DNA of 64,000 nt from Meloidogyne chitwoodi. Lineage: Eukaryota; Nematoda; Chromadorea; Rhabditida; Meloidogynidae. The position numbers and the translations under genes are program-made. The notes beneath the pieces are model-generated. The model was not told the DNA's origin. It worked only from the letters and a program-made list of their open reading frames with translations, and ran no database searches. The stretch lies in the NCBI GenBank assembly GCA_015183035.1, contig JACZZP010000010.1:620001-684000 (forward strand), given 5' to 3'. Position 1 is the first letter of the stretch. Every line of letters starts with the position of its first letter. Shown piece after piece: positions 34,760-46,879 of this stretch.

Positions 34760-36472
34760 TAGTAAAGAAGAAAATTATTATTTCAGAATTAATTCATGCA
34801 AGCATTATTAAAAAAATTTTTTTTTTTAAATAAATTATTTATTTTTGTTAATTTTTTGAATAGTTTAAATGTTATTTATTTTTTTGCAAATTTAATTAAT
34901 TTAATTTTTTTTATTTTTAAATTAAATAATTTTTTAAGTCTTCATTTAATATTAAAATTATGAAAAAAAAATTAATTAATTAAAATACTAGAAAATTAAA
35001 AAATAAAAATATTATTTTATTAATCTCCTCCACCCCCTCAAATTATTTAATTTTAATCTTAAAATATTAAAAAATATTAATTTATATTAAATAAATTATT
35101 TTTATTTTTTTAATCTAATTTTTTCCTTTTTTTACTAATAAAAAAGTTTAATTAATTTAAAAATAAATATTACTTTTAATGATTTTTATATTAAAGCAAC
35201 CGATCCATCTCAAAAATAGCAAAACATTGGGTGGAATTGATCCTAAGAGTTATCAGAAGCAAAACTGTAATCCATTCGAAAGACCGAAACTTTCGGACCA
35301 AAGCTTCTGGACTCAAATTTCTGGTCCAAAAGATTAATATAAATTAATATAATGCTATAAAATTTGTTAAATAAATTATTGTACTCGTTGTTTCTTCGAA
35401 AAGGAAGATAAACTAATTTTTATTTAAACTTTAGTCTATACTATCTATTTCAACCATTCCCCCCCAATCACCGATCGAAAGCTTTCTCTTTTTATTAGCT
35501 AAACTTATAGTATATAGATAGTCGCCCTTAACTTATTAAAAAATAAATTCAAAATTATTTTTAAAAATTTTGAAATAAAATTTTATTTATTATAAAAATT
35601 AATTTATTATTTATTTTAAATTTAAAAAAAAATAAAATATTTAAATAAATAAACAAAAATATAATTTTTTAATAAAAATATATTTATTATTTTTTCAAAC
35701 AATTTTTATGATTTTTAATCTTTAAACAAATTAAAAAAATAAATAAAAATAATAAAAAGCTTTAAATAAAATTAATTTTGTTTATTTTAATTTTTTCTAA
35801 ATTTGGTAATTTTTTTATTAATTTTTCAAAGAAAATCTTAAATAAAATTTATTGTCCATTTTTAAATAAAAATTTTATTTATTTTTTAATTTTATTATTT
35901 TTACTTCTTCTGACGACTTTTAATATTTATGGGCGGTGCTACTTTTTTTAAAAAAAGAAAAAGAAAAGGAGATTTACTTCACCCATTTTTTTACTTTTTT
36001 TGTTTCTTTTACTTTAATAAAAATATTTATTTAAGTCTTCTAAATTTAATAAATATAATTATTAATTTAATTTAATAATTTTTTTAAATTAAATTAAATA
36101 AAATATATTTTATTTAATTAAATTATTATTATTTATTTATTTTTTGTCTTTTTATATAATTAATTTATTTAATTTATTTAATTTTAATTTTTAAAAATTA
36201 ATTTATTTTATTTTATTCTTAATTTTTCAAATCAAAAATTAAGATTTTTCTTTTTTATTTTTCTTTTCTCAAATTTAATAATTTCGTGCCAAAGGAATAT
36301 TTTTTTAATTTTATTTTTTCTTCTCTTAGAAATAATAAAATTTTTAAAAATAATTTTTTCAGAATTTTGTTCCAAAAACTTCTTTTTTTATTATTAAATT
36401 AAATTAAATTGAGGAAATAAAAAAAGATATATAATTTTAATTAAATAATCTTCAAATAAAAAATTAAAAAAA
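34760..36472. other. AT-rich spacer with repeat remnants
   Basis: The stretch 34745-35090 is shared with 13580-14000 next to copy A. An island of ordinary base composition at 35195-35340 contains nested short inverted words around TTCGGACC and TGGTCC, with no ORF. TAGTCTATACTATCTA (about 35432) is partly mirrored by TAGTATATAGATAG (about 35508). The rest is A/T simple sequence. Confidence 0.4.
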
Positions 36473-39400
36473 ATGTTTTTTATTAACAACAAAAATTTAA
36501 AAAATTCCAAATTTAATTCTTCTGTGCCTTTTTCTTCTTTTTTTATTTTTTCTTCTTTAAAATCTTCAAAAAATTTATTTAAATTTAATAAAACAACTTT
36601 TTGGTTAATATTTTTGTATTTTTTTATTTTTTGTTTATTTCAACAAAATGCAGAAGGATTTCTTTTGTCTCATAGAAATTTGGTATTTTTTATTTTATTT
36701 TTAATAAAAATATTTTTTATTTTTTAATAAACACGCAATTTTATTAAAAAATATTAAAAAATAATTAAATTTAAATTTTAATTCAAAGATTGTGTTAAAA
36801 AAAGAGGGGGATTTATTAAATTAAATTAATTTTATTTTTTAATTTTATTTATTTTATTCACAAATAAAACTATAAAAATAGAAACAATAAAAAAATTAAA
36901 TAAAAAAGGCAACAAAAATATTATTACCAAATTTAGAATAAAATAAAAATAAATAAAAGTCTAATAAATAAATAAATATTAATACCTTTTAAATAAAAAA
37001 TAATTAATTAAATATATTAATGTAAAAATACCAAAAATAAATAAATAAATTTCTAAAATAAAATAAATAAATATTTATTATTTATTTATTTTATTAATTT
37101 ATTTTAATTTTATTTTATTTTAATTTAACTATTTTTAAATAATTATTTATTTTAATTAAATATTTTATAAAAATAATTATAAAATATTTTGTGGATTTAA
37201 GCTAAATATAATTTTCTTTTTTAATTATTATTTACGTAAATAATTTTAAAAAAATAATTAAAAAAATTAAAAATAGAAATATATTCTTTTAACTATTAAT
37301 TTTATTTTATTTTTGAAATAAAAAAGGAAGGAAGAGTTCATTAATTAATTCCCTTATATTATTAACCTTCTCTCTCCTTTTTAAAGAAAAAATCTAAAAA
37401 TAATTATTTAATCTTTTAATTAGATTTTAAATAAATTTAAAATAATTTTTTTATTAAAAATGAGAAAAAATAATTAAAAAAATTTTAAAATTAAATAAAA
37501 AAATAAATATTAAAATAATTGGTAATACTTAAGTTTAGGCCCCCCTTTTTTCTTTTCAATTTTTTAAATGTGTTTTTGATTCTGGTAAGGTTTAATTTTT
37601 GGTATATAAAGTTTGTAAGAATTAGAGAAGATTTACCTATATTCTTACCAATTTATCAATATGGAACAATATAAAAATTTCAAATATTTTTATCTAAATG
37701 AAAAACTACGTTTGAACGACAACGATTTTGATACATGGCTTAATGAACAACTTGGTCTTCTTCATGAAAACCGAAACTAATAAATGAACAACAATAAAAG
37801 GCAAAAAAGACCATAGACATGGAACATGGCAGTGTACAACAATGAAAATTGAAAAGAAAAAAGGGGGGCCTAAACTTAAGTATTACCAAATAATTTAATA
37901 TTTATTTTAATTTTTTTAAATACTTTAATATTATTTAAATATTTTTTTTCAAATTTATTAAATACATACAAATACTTAATTTATTTTTATAAGTATTAAA
38001 AATAATAAAAATATTTACAAATATTTAAATGTTAGAATTAACGTAGAATTATTTTTTTTCTTGTAAAAAAAAATATGTAAATAAAAATAAAGAAAAAATA
38101 AAAGAATTTTTTTTATTAAGAATTCTTTTCATTTTTAATTAATTTAAGTAGTATTTTTCTATTTTTAGTTCCATTATATTTAATTATTATTTAGGTATTT
38201 AATTTTCTTTTATTTAATTTTTAATAAATAATTTTTGTAAATATTTTTTAGCAATTTGATTCTTTTTATTATTGTGAAATCATTTTTAAATAATTAAAAG
38301 AAAAATAATAAATATATTTATTTTTAATATTTAAAATGAGAATAACAATTTTATTTTTTTTTATTTATTTTTTTATCATCATATAAATAAATAAATAATA
38401 TTTATTTAATAATTTATATAACTTTTTACTTAGAAAAATGATATTTATATATTTTATTTAAAAAATAATTCCATCGTAGCTTAAATAAAATTCCTTAACT
38501 TGCGCAAAATAATAAAAAGACATCGTTAAAGAATTTCTTTAATTTTTTACTTAATATAATTTATTTAATTATAATATGATATTTAAGAAAAAATAAAAGT
38601 GGGGGTGTTTTTAATGATAAGGGCATTTGAAATATTTATTTATTTATTAGAATCAAATTTCAAAAAATATTATTGAATGTTAAAAAATAAAAAAAAGGTC
38701 AATTTTTAAATAAAATAATTTAAATAATTATTTTATTTTTTAAATTTATTCTTTTTTAAAATATTTATCTTTAATAAATAAATTTTTTTTTTAAAGTTGC
38801 TAACTTTACTTTTATAATTTAATTTAACGTCAAATAATTTTTTTTTAATTAATGGACTTTTTATTATTTAAAAATTAAATAAATAAAATGAGAAAAAGAA
38901 GAATTTTTTTATTTATTTGACGCAAAATTATTTAAAAAAAATTATAATTGTTTAATGATGAGATATTTAGGGATTAACTCATTTTAAAAAAAAATTGATT
39001 TATATTTAAAGTTAAAAATAAATATTAAATAAAAAATTGAAATAATTTTTAAAAAATATAAAAAAAGAATTATTGAGGAAATAAATATAATATTAAAAAA
39101 TATATTTAAAAAATATTATTAATTTTAATTATTTTATTTTAGTTTGTTCCCTTTGCTTCATCTAAAGGTGCAAAAACATCAATCCTTTCAACTGTAATTA
39201 ATCAAGTAAAAGAAAATAATAATCAAAATAATAATAATAAAGAAATATTATATAAAAAAGAAGAAAATCAACCAAAAATTAATTTTTTGGGATTTTTAGC
39301 ATTTCCAAAAAAAGAAGAATTAATAAATAATAATAATAATTTAAATAATAATTTATCAATATTTGAACATTCTCGTCGTAAAAGAATGCATCATTTAAGT

Positions 39401-39547
39401 ATTTTACGTAAAATTGGTACTCCAAATGGACAATTATTATTAAATGGAGGAAATGGAAGACTTTTTTTTGGTCCACAAAAAGAAAATATTATTAGAGAAT
39501 TAAAAAGAAAATCATCTCCTCAACCTTTTTTTATTGTCAAACATTAA
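36473..39547 (+). CDS. Small secreted basic protein, candidate peptide precursor
   Basis: Exon 1 (36473-36682) encodes a Ser/Phe/Lys-rich start and a hydrophobic signal segment (FWLIFLYFFIFCLF) ending near QNAEG. Exon 2 (39143-39547) joins in phase after a 2,460-bp intron with GT and TTTTAG borders. The mature part is Asn/Lys-rich and contains dibasic or tetrabasic sites: FPKK, HSRRKR before MHHLSILRKIG, LKRK before SSPQPFF. Such spacing resembles neuropeptide precursors processed by proprotein convertases (family knowledge). I recognise no known peptide motif. The large intron contains the 367-bp inverted-repeat element. The link between the two exons is inferred from frame and splice sites only; each could belong to separate transcripts. 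Confidence 0.45.
37521..37887. mobile_element. 367-bp element with 43-bp perfect ends and 8-bp duplication
   Basis: The left terminal 43 bp (37521-37563, beginning GGTAATACTTAAG and including a GGCCCCCC run) is an exact reverse complement of 37845-37887. AAATAATT flanks both sides (37513-37520 and 37888-37895). The interior holds a TATATAAAG box near 37602 and a 39-codon ORF (37663-37782, MEQYKNFKYFYLNEK...) ending in TAA. This could be the 5' remnant of a transposase gene. It lies in the intron of the preceding gene. Confidence 0.8.
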
Positions 39548-39953
39548 AAAGATTAATTAATTAATTAAAATAAATAAATGATCTCTAATTCCTCTAAAAT
39601 GTTTTTAAAAAATATTTTTTAAAATTGAATAAAATTTTTAAAATAAAAATTGAATTTTTAATAAATTAAATTATATTAAGTAAAAAATTAAATAATTATT
39701 TAACTTATTCTCTATTTATTTTTGAACAATTACCCTCAAAAAAATAATTTTCTTATTTTTATTAAAAATTTAATTAATCGATTTAATAAAATTATTTAAA
39801 AATAAGCGTGGATGTGAATATGACTTAATGACTAGCAATAGCGCTTTATCTTTAACGAAGAAGAAACGAGACCAACATCCCGACATTACTTCCAGCCTTG
39901 TGCTGATTACAATAGCGGAGACGAGGGAAAGGTTAATGTATATCTCGGATAGT
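39548..39953. other. Spacer upstream of copy D
   Basis: No gene is seen. The last 150 bp before the promoter resemble the upstream regions of the other copies (CAGCCTTGTGCTGAT here; ATCAGCACAAG in inverse orientation there), so they belong to the duplicated unit. Confidence 0.4.
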
Positions 39954-40030
39954 AGACTGGCTTTTATACTAAAATAAGTTTGCCTGTTTATATAGTAACA
40001 CTCCAACTTGATCATACAAAACTATAAAAA
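39954..40030 (+). promoter_or_regulatory. Conserved core promoter of copy D
   Basis: GACTGGCTTTTATACTA (from about 39954) and, downstream, CTATAAAAACCCACTCATT (TATA box 40023-40030) recur in the same order upstream of all four family copies. The TATA box is 94 bp before the chosen ATG. Confidence 0.6.
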
Positions 40031-40116
40031 CCCACTCATTTTCTTCATTATTAACAATCTACAAAATCTTCATCAAAACTGTGACAACATCGTCTACATC
40101 AAAACAACAACACTTC

Positions 40117-42358
40117 ATGCTCTTCCGCTGCTTGCATCCAATGGAGCTCGACACCGGACCTTGGACAAGAAAGTCTTCAATGCTATGCTCTCTACTGTTG
40201 CTGCTTGCCACATTCTTTGGGCTTCAAGTATCCGGACAGACCGAAATCGTTGGACTTGGCAAACACATGCTGCTGAAGGACGGTAAAGTAATGCTTAACA
40301 CGAACAAGGACTACAACTATATTGGCGTCAAGAGCATCAACTCTACCGACTACAAAAAGCTCTTTCCAGGTGCCTGCAATATTGAAATCAACGATGATTT
40401 CATGTAAGAATTCTTTTTATTTATTTTTAAATCAAATTTGTTTGATTTTTCAGTGAACTTAAATACAACGGAACATTATGCACTGTGGATCTGCTTAGTG
40501 ATTTGAAGGACACGATCAAGTTCAAGGCTGGAGTGAGAGATAGCGAAGGAGTTGACAAATGTCTTGACAATGCTGCCCATCATAATCTGTAAGTTTTATT
40601 TTTCTTTTTTCATATCTTACAATTTTTTTCTATTTTTTAGTCTGCCCTTCATCTATAGCAAAAACAACGATGTCATCAAAGATTTCAGCACAGGAGGCCC
40701 TCCAATAAATAATAATGACATAACATGCGGAGAAGGCCATTGTGCTAGACTTGTAAAAGGGAAATGCTTGAATTGGACGTCTCTTGAAGTTTCATGGAGT
40801 AAAGTCGCCGAAAGATTTGCTAATGCTCACATCAACTTAAGTAGGATATATTTTAAACCTAATATTTTAATTAACTAATTTCAGTTCGCGAAAAAAAATC
40901 AAGTATGGAGCAACAAAAAGAGTTCAAGGATAACGAAAAAAATACGACTTTAGATTTGGAGATAAATGCAGATGGAACGTTCCAGATGAAATTTTTGAAA
41001 AGTAACGACTATAGTCCTTCAAAAGAGGCTGTTTGTGCTCCAACAAAACAGAATCCAATCGTACCACCAAAAGCATGGAAAATCACAAATACACTTCTAA
41101 AGGATGAATATTTGCTTGTCTTCAGCATGCTCCCAACAAATGTTTCTAAAGTATACAGTGAAGGCCAACCTAATAAGACACCTATACCATCAAAGCCGAA
41201 ATGTACACTCTTCATCCAATTTGTATGTTTTTTTACATTTATAAATAAATTATATTTTTATTCAGAGTACTGAACACTATCGTCTACTTACTGCCATTCC
41301 TCCTCCAACTTGTACAACAACATCGACAACCACTCAAACTACGACTACTACAACAGAAGCTCCTTCAACGACTACAACATCCTGTCCTACAATGAAACCA
41401 GATCCGGTCATAACAACGACAAAACCTCCAACGACAACATGTCCGGCCGCAAAAAAATGCTTAGAAGAATCCAAAACAGGTCTTTATGTGGCGCTTGGAA
41501 TTGCTTGGCTTCTTGTTGTGCTTCTGTTATGTGTTGGCGGCATTTCAATATGGTTCTTGATGAAGCAGACAGATAAGGAAATAGAAGTAAAGATGCCTGA
41601 ACAAGCAAAGGACAAATACCTCCGTGCACTCTATGATGCTGAAGTAAAGAAAAAGGGCCCTGTTGCTGTTGGAGCTTTTGACAAATGGAAAGAAAATGTA
41701 AGATTATTAATAATTTTAAATCAAAATTTATTTTCCCTTTTTTCAGAGAAAGAAGAACGAAAAGACAGCAGCAAAGGGACTTTCTTCAAAGAAAGCTGGC
41801 AATACTGCAAATAAGAAGAAAGCAGTAAAAAAAGAACAGCCCAAGACTAAAAATGATATCATTCAGGAGAAGTATGAAAAAGAATGGTACCAATATGTCT
41901 ACAACAGTGAATATCTGCCAGAACTGAAGAAAAAGGGCATTGCAGTTGTTGGGACATTTGACGAGTGGAAAAAGGTAAAAAGTTTTTTTAAATAATTAAA
42001 TTATTAATTTATTTTATTTTTACAGAACAGGCCTCCTCCTGCTGCTACCACCATGATTGAGCAGTCGCCAATGACAAAAACGGCGATGGGCACTGATAAA
42101 TCTGTGGTGGACAAAGGGAAATCATCGACAGGAGTGGATGGCAAGAAGTCAGCAATTGTGGAGGACATCGTCCAACCATTTGCAGAGGATCCTGTGATTC
42201 CCGACCCTCCAAAGAAGGCTGAGAAGGTCAAAGATGAGGAATGGACATTGGAGGAGAATGAATATGACGATGATGGAAACTTGCTTCCAAAAGTGGAGAA
42301 AGGAGGGATAGATTGTCCTCCAAGTACAGAGTCGGAGCGTATACTGTTATCCATCTGA
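40117..42358 (+). CDS. Type I membrane protein, four-copy family, copy D (intact)
   Basis: Seven exons: 40117-40403, 40454-40590, 40641-40840, 40885-41222, 41265-41697, 41747-41973 and 42026-42358 (borders good to a few bases). A signal peptide (LCSLLLLLATFFGLQVSGQ) leads an ectodomain with Cys residues and N-x-T/S sites, including the constant NWTSLEVSW. A run of Thr (about 41320-41380) forms a mucin-like stalk. A CPAAKKC motif precedes the transmembrane helix (LGIAWLLVVLLLCVGGISIWF, about 41490-41555). The cytoplasmic tail repeats a motif: KKKGPVAVGAFDKWKEN and, about 60 residues on, KKKGIAVVGTFDEWKK. The end is acidic (EEWTLEENEYDDDG). This is the only copy on the plus strand. The family is unknown to me; the architecture is that of a surface receptor or adhesion protein. 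Confidence 0.74.
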
Positions 42359-45300
42359 ATGCAACAACGACAGAGGGAGGGATGGTGGGATGAGATGATA
42401 ATAAATAGATAAAATATATTCCCTTATATAAATATGTAATTATTGTTCCCCTATATATTCCTATATCTCTAAACTATATATATATATTTGTATGCCTATT
42501 GTTTCTATTGTATGTATTATATATATTTGTATTTGATTGTATATATGTTGTAAATGTAGAATAAATAAATATGTTTGTTTAATGTTTTCTTTGATTTGAT
42601 AATTTAGTTATTATTATAAGATTATATTCTTAACTTAAGCCTGGAAATTGAAAATATAAAAAATAAAGTTGTAGTAATAATGTTTAGTTTAATCCAATCA
42701 TTTATCTATACTTTATTATCACAATAAATCATTTTTAACTATTTATACTTCCTCTATTTACTTTAGGAGTTTTTTATGAAAAATTGTGCTCTGTGCAATA
42801 AAATCTGTTAATAAAGTTTTAAAATTTTATTTACCTACTTAAGTTTTTTGGAAAAAAAATAAAAATTTAATTCTTAAAACAATGAAATTAGTATAAGAGG
42901 AAATAGCAAAAAGGTTAAAAAATACCTATGAAATACAGTACATTAAATAACAAAGATAAATAATTAGATGGGTAACTTTAAGGTAAAAATAATAAAATAA
43001 ATCTATTTTTTAGTTTTTCATTTTTTTGTTTTTATTAATTTTAATTTAATCCTAAATAATTTTATTTTTTATTATTTTTAAAATAATTTAACCTTTAAAA
43101 TACTTTTACTTTATTTTTTGTCTCAAATATTTATTTGACTTTATTTAATTGAAATTAAAAGATACTTTTAAATTTTTTTATTAAATAAAAAAGGAGATGA
43201 TGGATGACACATTTCACTTTTTTTAAATTACATAAAAAAGATTATTTAAAAATTAAAATTTAAAGAGATTAACTTTTTATAAAATTAAATATTTTTTTAA
43301 ATTATATGTTTAATTAAGCTTTAAATTTAATTTTTTTAATATTTAAAAATTATTAAATTTATTTACATAAAATTTTTACATTTTATTTTTAATAAATAAA
43401 ATAATAATATTTTTTTTATTAATTTAAAAAATTTTTAATTAATTAAATTAAATTAATTTATATATTTTTATATTGTGCCCCAGCTTAAAATAATAAAATA
43501 TTTTAAATTCTATTTAAAATACAAAAACTACAAAAAAGGCTATATTTAATTACAAATATTTTTTTTTAAATTAAATTATTTGTAATTATTATATTAAATT
43601 TAAATACAAAATTAATATATATTTTTTTAATTAAGGAACAGAAAATAAATATTTTTTTAATTTAATTAAAAAAATATTTTAATCAATTTATCTTTTTTTT
43701 TTTTTAATTTAAATTTTATTTATATTTTCATTAAAAAATGCTTACAATTAAACTCTTCTAATGCCGTTGGCGTAAATTTTTATTATTTTTTTTTCAGCCT
43801 ACTTTTGCACTTTATTTAAAAAAAAGTTTGTATTTTTATTACTAAAATAATAATATTGCCAACAGACGTAAATATATTTATTTATTTATTTTAATTACGT
43901 AAAATAAATAAATTCTCTCCATTAAAAAAATGTTTATTATTTTATTTTTTTAATAAAAATAAATATTAAATTTCAATAAAAAAATATTTAAATAAAAAAA
44001 TATTTTAGTACAGGAAATAATTTAATAAATAAAAAATAATATTTTTTTTAATATTAAATTATTTTTTAAAATTTTGTATTTTGTGTTTTTATTCATTTTT
44101 TAATTTTTTTATTAAAAATTAAATTATATTTAATTTAAAAATAATTTCTAAAAAAATTATTTTTTTATTTCTTATAATTATTTTTAAATTTTCTCATAAA
44201 TGAGAATATTTAAAATTATTTAAATTAATTATTTAATTTTTATTTCTATTTTTATTTTAAATTAATAGTTTAAAATATTTTTTTAGAATTTTTGTTATTT
44301 TCTATTTAAAAATAAATATTTATTTTTAAATAATTTTGTTACAAAAATAAAAAGAAAAAAGCGGAAATAAATTAAATAAATTAATTTATATAATTATTTT
44401 GTAAAAAAGAAGAAAATAATATTATTTTATTTCTATAAATAAATAAAAATACGAAATTGTTAAATTTTAGATATTTTGTTGTTAAATAAATATTTTTAAT
44501 AAATTATAAAAATTAATTAATTTAAAATAAATAAATATTTATATTATTTTTTGATCAACAAAATATTTAATAATATATTTAATATTTATTTAAATAAATA
44601 AATAAAACCACTCCTTTAATTTATTTAATATTTTTTATTTTTATTTATTTGCAAATAAATAAAAAATAAAAATATCCTTTTATCATTTCCGTTTATTTTT
44701 AATTGAATTTTTTATAAATTAAATAAATTGATGATGTAAAAGTTATATTTAAATAAATAAATAAATATACCGGATTTTCGTCAAAAGAAAAAAAATATAT
44801 TTTTTTATTTTTTAATTATTTTTTATTTTTTAAGGGTCATAAATATGACCAGAAATATAATTTAAAAAAAAATATTTTTTTTTATTTATTTTTGAAAAAG
44901 AAATTTAATTTTTAAATAATTTTTATTTTATATTTTTAATAAATTTTAATTTAAAAATTATATAATAATTTAAATTAATTAATTATTTTTTATTTTATTT
45001 AAAATTATTTTAATTTTCAAACTTTTAATTTTAAATAAATAAAAAAAAAAATATTTAATTTTGTAAAATTCCCACGGAATAAAATTTCTAAAAACAAAAA
45101 AAAAAAGTTTTTTTTCCAACTTTTTTAAATAAATAAAATTAAATATTATAATTATATAAATTTTAAAATTTTTAATTTAAAATTAAAAAATATTTTATTT
45201 TTAATTTATTAAATTTATTTATTTAAATTCTGTCCAATTAAATATATTTTTATTTATTTATTTATAAATTATTATTTTTAATAAATAAATAAAATATATA

Positions 45301-45793
45301 ATTTAATATTAATTAATTGGTTATTATTTTAATATTTTTACTTATTTTTATTTTAATTAAATTTTATTATTTTAAAAATTTAAAAACTAATTTTCCAAGC
45401 AATTTAGCAACCTATTTTATTATTAATTTATTAAATTAATTATTTCTCTATTTTTAAAAATAAATATTATTTTTTAAAAAACAGGTGAATTTATTTAAAA
45501 TTAATTAATTAATTCTTTTATTTTTATTTAATTATTCTTTTTTTTCTTTTTTAGTTTTTTTTATTCATTAAATTTTAATTAAATCCTTGCGTAGTTTTAA
45601 AAATTTAAAAAAAATTAATTATGCAAAATATTAATTAATTAATTAATTAAATATATCTATTTTTGTAGTATTTAATTGTTTAAAAATATATTTATTTGCA
45701 AAAATTAATAAAATATTAAATATTTAAAAAATAATATATTTAATTTTTCCTTCTTCTCTCCTATTGTTGCTAAAGGAAGAAAATAATAAAAAT
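42359..45793. other. 3' UTR of copy D, then long AT-rich spacer
   Basis: The first 240 bp match the family 3' UTR, including the purine-rich counterpart of the CCCACCCTCC tract and an AATAAATAAATATG end near 42560. The rest to 45793 is A/T simple sequence with no ORF, RNA gene or clear repeat that I can support. Confidence 0.45.
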
Positions 45794-45801
45794 AAATAAA
45801 A

Positions 45802-46043
45802 CGTGCCAGGAAAATTGGGCAGTGGAATATTGGGCAGTGAAGAAACAGTACAAATACTTGCAAGAAACTACAAAAAAACATGAAAAATACAAAAATACAA
45901 AAAAATGTTGGGTTACTGATGTATTTTGTTGTTGATGTATTTCTTGTATTTTCATGTATTTTTCTTGTATTTTTGTATTTTCTTTATGTTTTTGTACTGT
46001 TTCTTCACTGCCTAATTTTCCACTGCCCAATTTTCCGGGAGCC
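45802..46043. mobile_element. 242-bp inverted-repeat MITE
   Basis: Ends of about 55 bp mirror each other: GGAAAATTGGGCAGTGGAA (45809) and TTCCACTGCCCAATTTTCC (46018-46036), extending inward through GAAGAAACAGTACAAA. A possible 8-bp duplication AAATAAAA occurs at 45794-45801 and 46044-46051, but the flanks are simple sequence. The middle is rich in TTGTATTTT words. Confidence 0.7.
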
Positions 46044-46051
46044 AAATAAAA

Positions 46052-46879
46052 ATATATTTATTTAATTAAATTTAATTTTAGTCCTCGTAAAGCAATGAGA
46101 GGACTTTAACGAAGAATGGAATGTGATGAAAGGGAGAAATTATAAATTTAAATGAAAAAAGGAACAGACTTTTTTTAATTTTTAGTCAAATCCTAACGGA
46201 GGAAACGGAAATAATAATTTATTTTATTTTTTATTATTTATTTAAATAAAAAATATTTTTAAAATTATTATAAAGGAAAGAAAAATAATTATTTTAATTA
46301 TTTTAATATTATTTTCTAATTATTTTATATTTATTTTTAAATTAATTTTAAATTAAATATTAAAAAAAAAGAAACTTTTTTTTTAATTTTATAATAAACA
46401 CATTTATTTTATAAATTCAAAGAAAGAACAAATATTTAAGTTTTAATTATTTTATAATGTGAACATTTTTTTATTTTAATACAAAAAAATTTTTAAATAA
46501 TTTTATAAAATTATAATAAATTTAAATAATTATTTTATAAATTTAAAATAATTTAAAATTATTAAATATATTTTTTTAAATATTCTTTTTATTTTTTTTT
46601 AATTTTTTTAAAAGTTTAAATAAATAAATAAAAATATTTATTTTTAAGGAAAAGGCGTTCCTCCCTTCATTTACTCTTTACCTATCCTTTTTTTTATTTA
46701 ATTTAATTTATTTATTTTAAATTAATAAATTGGGGCGGTCTTTAATATTTATTTAATTATTTAAAGTTTTTTAATATTTAAATAAATTTTATTTAAAACA
46801 TTATTATTTTATTTTTTAAAAATTATTATTTCTTTTTTTATTAATTAATTTATTTTTAGAAAATAAAAATAAAAATAAA
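46052..46879. other. AT-rich spacer
   Basis: I see only A/T simple sequence, plus a short non-AT patch at 46081-46200 without an ORF. The last 100 bp may hold the promoter of the next gene. Confidence 0.35.

Noticed and set aside
35195..35345. Normal-composition island with TTCGGACC words considered as an exon
   Set aside because: Stops occur in all frames and there are no plausible splice sites; it is more likely a repeat remnant.
45770..46065. Open frames on both strands of the 45802 element
   Set aside because: They follow from the palindromic structure and from TTGTATTTT repeats, with no coding signature.
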